A DNA stretch of 64,000 nt from Bacteroidota bacterium (GTDB lineage: Bacteria > Bacteroidota > Bacteroidia > Chitinophagales > Chitinophagaceae): the NCBI GenBank assembly GCA_947452555.1, contig CANGDH010000004.1, positions 117,553-181,552 on the forward strand, in the 5' to 3' direction. The position numbers and the translations under genes were made by a program. Under the pieces are notes generated by a model. That model was not told the DNA's origin. It did no database searches and worked only from the letters and a program-made list of their open reading frames with translations. The first letter of the stretch is position 1. Every line of letters begins with the position of its first letter. Of the stretch, positions 62,932-64,000 are shown piece after piece.

Positions 62932-63423
62932 CTAATTTTTTAATATTTTGAACGTTTGTAATAAACTGGAAGAGGAGACTTGTATAAAATAATAACCGCT
63001 TGACAAGTTGGACATATCCGATTTAAAACCTGCTAAAAGTTGATCTTGCGTAACATCAAAGGCTTTTATAGGTTGTCCTATATAGGTAAAAATGGTCAGC
63101 CTTAATTTATTTTCACTTTGCAGCTTATTTAAGAATTTCACTACCGCAAAGTCAGTAACTGGATTTGGGTTGATTTTGATACTGAATTTTACAAAATCAA
63201 CATCTACGACGCAATTCGTGAAAAATTCACCTGATTTACTCCCCCAGAACTTATTCAATGAATTTGACACATTAAAACAGTTTTCACCTGATATCAAAAG
63301 AGGGTTACTGTATGTGGAAGTTTTCATGTTTCCGCCAATTCCACCAATAGAATAACTAATCCTAATTTGCGCTTTCAATGCAAAACAGAATATCAAAGAA
63401 ATTATTGTAAGCCTAATTTTCAA
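62932..63423 (-). CDS. Small protein with T9SS type A sorting domain
   Basis: A 163-residue exported protein (signal to about residue 19, LKAQ). Only about 65 residues of mature protein, with two Cys, precede a complete T9SS type A C-terminal sorting domain (about 84-163; INPNPVTDFAVVKF, the GYYFIQVSS motif and a basic FKILKN end). It should cross the outer membrane by the type IX system and be anchored to the cell surface. It is the first gene of the 15 kb operon, 13 bp before the giant fibre gene, and may anchor the other products. Confidence 0.88.
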   Translation of the reverse strand: MKIRLTIISLIFCFALKAQIRISYSIGGIGGNMKTSTYSNPLLISGENCFNVSNSLNKFWGSKSGEFFTNCVVDVDFVKFSIKINPNPVTDFAVVKFLNKLQSENKLRLTIFTYIGQPIKAFDVTQDQLLAGFKSDMSNLSSGYYFIQVSSSSLLQTFKILKN

Positions 63424-63440
63424 ATTAATAATTTTTATAC

Positions 63441-63479
63441 TATTTCTAAATGAGAGATTTTTTTGCTCATTTAGAAATA
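63441..63479 (-). promoter_or_regulatory. Perfect 14-bp inverted repeat in the surface-operon leader
   Basis: TATTTCTAAATGAG (63441-63454) and CTCATTTAGAAATA (63466-63479) are perfect reverse complements around an 11-base loop, 18 bases before the ATG of the first gene. On the minus strand the loop is A-rich and no T-run follows, so it is not a normal terminator. It could be a dimeric regulator's operator or a 5' UTR hairpin. Confidence 0.6.
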
Positions 63480-63622
63480 TGAATAAAGATTGAATAATAG
63501 AACACTAAATACAAATTGTAATAGAAAATAGAGAAAAATCGGAGAAATCTATTATGAAACATTATAAATCATTAATTTATATATTAAATAATATTTTATT
63601 TGAAGATCAAATTACTATAATA

Positions 63623-64000
63623 TTAAGAGAAATTTCGTTTCAAAATGTCTCTGCTTTCTTCTTTATGATCTGCGATTAAACTATTGAAATCTTCAGTTGA
63701 ATTAAAACCACAACTTGCAATGATAGACTGTACAGAAAGCCCAGCATTAAGGGGATTTGTGAACTCTTCCCAAAAATGTTTAAAACGATACATATCACAC
63801 AAAGCCTTAAAATCCTGATCATAATAATGTGAAATTGTCTGATTTAACTCAGTACATGTCATATTTAATATATAAGACATGTTCATTTCATTAGCTGTAT
63901 GATTTAAGTAATACCTGTTTACAAAAAAATGATGCTCAAATAAATACTTATTCCTTACTTCTTTTTTTGTCAGATACTTTATAAAAAATAACTTGATACA
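63623..64000 (-). CDS. AraC family transcriptional regulator, C-terminal part
   Basis: The frame is open from the window edge (64000) to a stop at 63623: 125 residues of the C-terminal end. The last 100 residues fit the double helix-turn-helix of AraC proteins: MNMSYILNMTCTELNQTISHYY for the first HTH and GLSVQSIIASCGFNSTEDF for the second, then a final helix. The ATG at 63886 is internal and not the true start. It lies 199 bp upstream of the surface operon on the same strand and is a candidate regulator of it (inference). The sensing domain is outside the window. Confidence 0.78.
   Translation of the reverse strand, partial: CIKLFFIKYLTKKEVRNKYLFEHHFFVNRYYLNHTANEMNMSYILNMTCTELNQTISHYYDQDFKALCDMYRFKHFWEEFTNPLNAGLSVQSIIASCGFNSTEDFNSLIADHKEESRDILKRNFS

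Noticed and set aside
48004..63423. Prophage remnant
   Set aside because: The fibre-like protein has a secretion signal and its neighbours are secreted T9SS, LamG and SUMF1 proteins; no capsid, terminase, portal, integrase or lysis gene is present.
63886..63886. ATG at 63886 as start of an 87-residue orphan protein
   Set aside because: The frame continues without a stop to the window edge, and the upstream residues plus this segment together form an AraC HTH region.
1..64000. CRISPR arrays, tRNA or rRNA genes, insertion sequences
   Set aside because: No regularly spaced repeats with unique spacers, no cloverleaf-like sequence with a CCA end, and no transposase frame or terminal repeats were found on either strand by reading.

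Overview
The window is about 64 kb of AT-rich chromosomal DNA that reads as Bacteroidota, most likely a freshwater or soil Chitinophagaceae-type bacterium (lineage is an inference). Supporting signs are a type IX secretion (T9SS) sorting domain, GldC, IPExxxVDY, DUF6089 and two-OmpH/BamA genes, Bacteroidota-style TAnnTTTG promoter elements, and weak Shine-Dalgarno sites. Genes are tightly packed. No stretch longer than 300 bases lacks a gene; the longest gaps are about 199 bp (63424-63622) and 190 bp (20239-20428). I saw no rRNA, tRNA, CRISPR array, transposase or prophage structural genes.

Layout: 1-9000 is housekeeping: a partial transsulfuration enzyme, a TIGR02757 protein, an SDR, a YjjG-like phosphatase, a membrane-lipid operon (CPBP protease, DUF2007, CdsA, Psd), DusB, a membrane-anchored glutathione peroxidase and an aldehyde dehydrogenase. 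9094-19795 is a sugar-oxidation island: two Gfo/Idh/MocA oxidoreductases, three xylose-isomerase-like TIM barrels, a GMC oxidoreductase with a gluconate-2-dehydrogenase-type subunit 3, a lipoprotein cytochrome c and a DUF1080 (3-keto-disaccharide hydrolase) protein. Several carry twin-arginine leaders, which suggests a periplasmic 3-keto-glycoside pathway. 19798-22038 holds tadA, sodA and the rpmH-rnpA-yidD cluster.

22039-34787 is one long leftward envelope block: GldC, YqeY, CvpA, hydrolase, CBS protein, a small Omp85 protein, NAD kinase, DUF6089, undecaprenyl diphosphate synthase, BamA, two Skp/OmpH chaperones and glutamate racemase. 34873-48000 contains a MerR regulator, an rsfS-ftsH-LUD-lpxH-mscS operon divergent from birA, selD, two orphan genes, an IPExxxVDY protein, an M28 peptidase and feoB.

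48004-63423 is the most striking region: seven leftward genes with 6-23 bp gaps, apparently one 15.4 kb operon for a secreted surface structure. In transcription order it encodes a tiny T9SS-sorted protein, a 1994-residue phage-tail-fibre-like protein, a LamG-type lectin, three tandem paralogues that pair a shared N-terminal domain with a SUMF1 (C-type-lectin-like) domain lacking the catalytic cysteines, and a 1201-residue Gly-rich repeat protein ending in a DUF1566 domain. A perfect 14-bp inverted repeat lies in its leader, and the C-terminal part of an AraC-type regulator lies just upstream and runs off the window.
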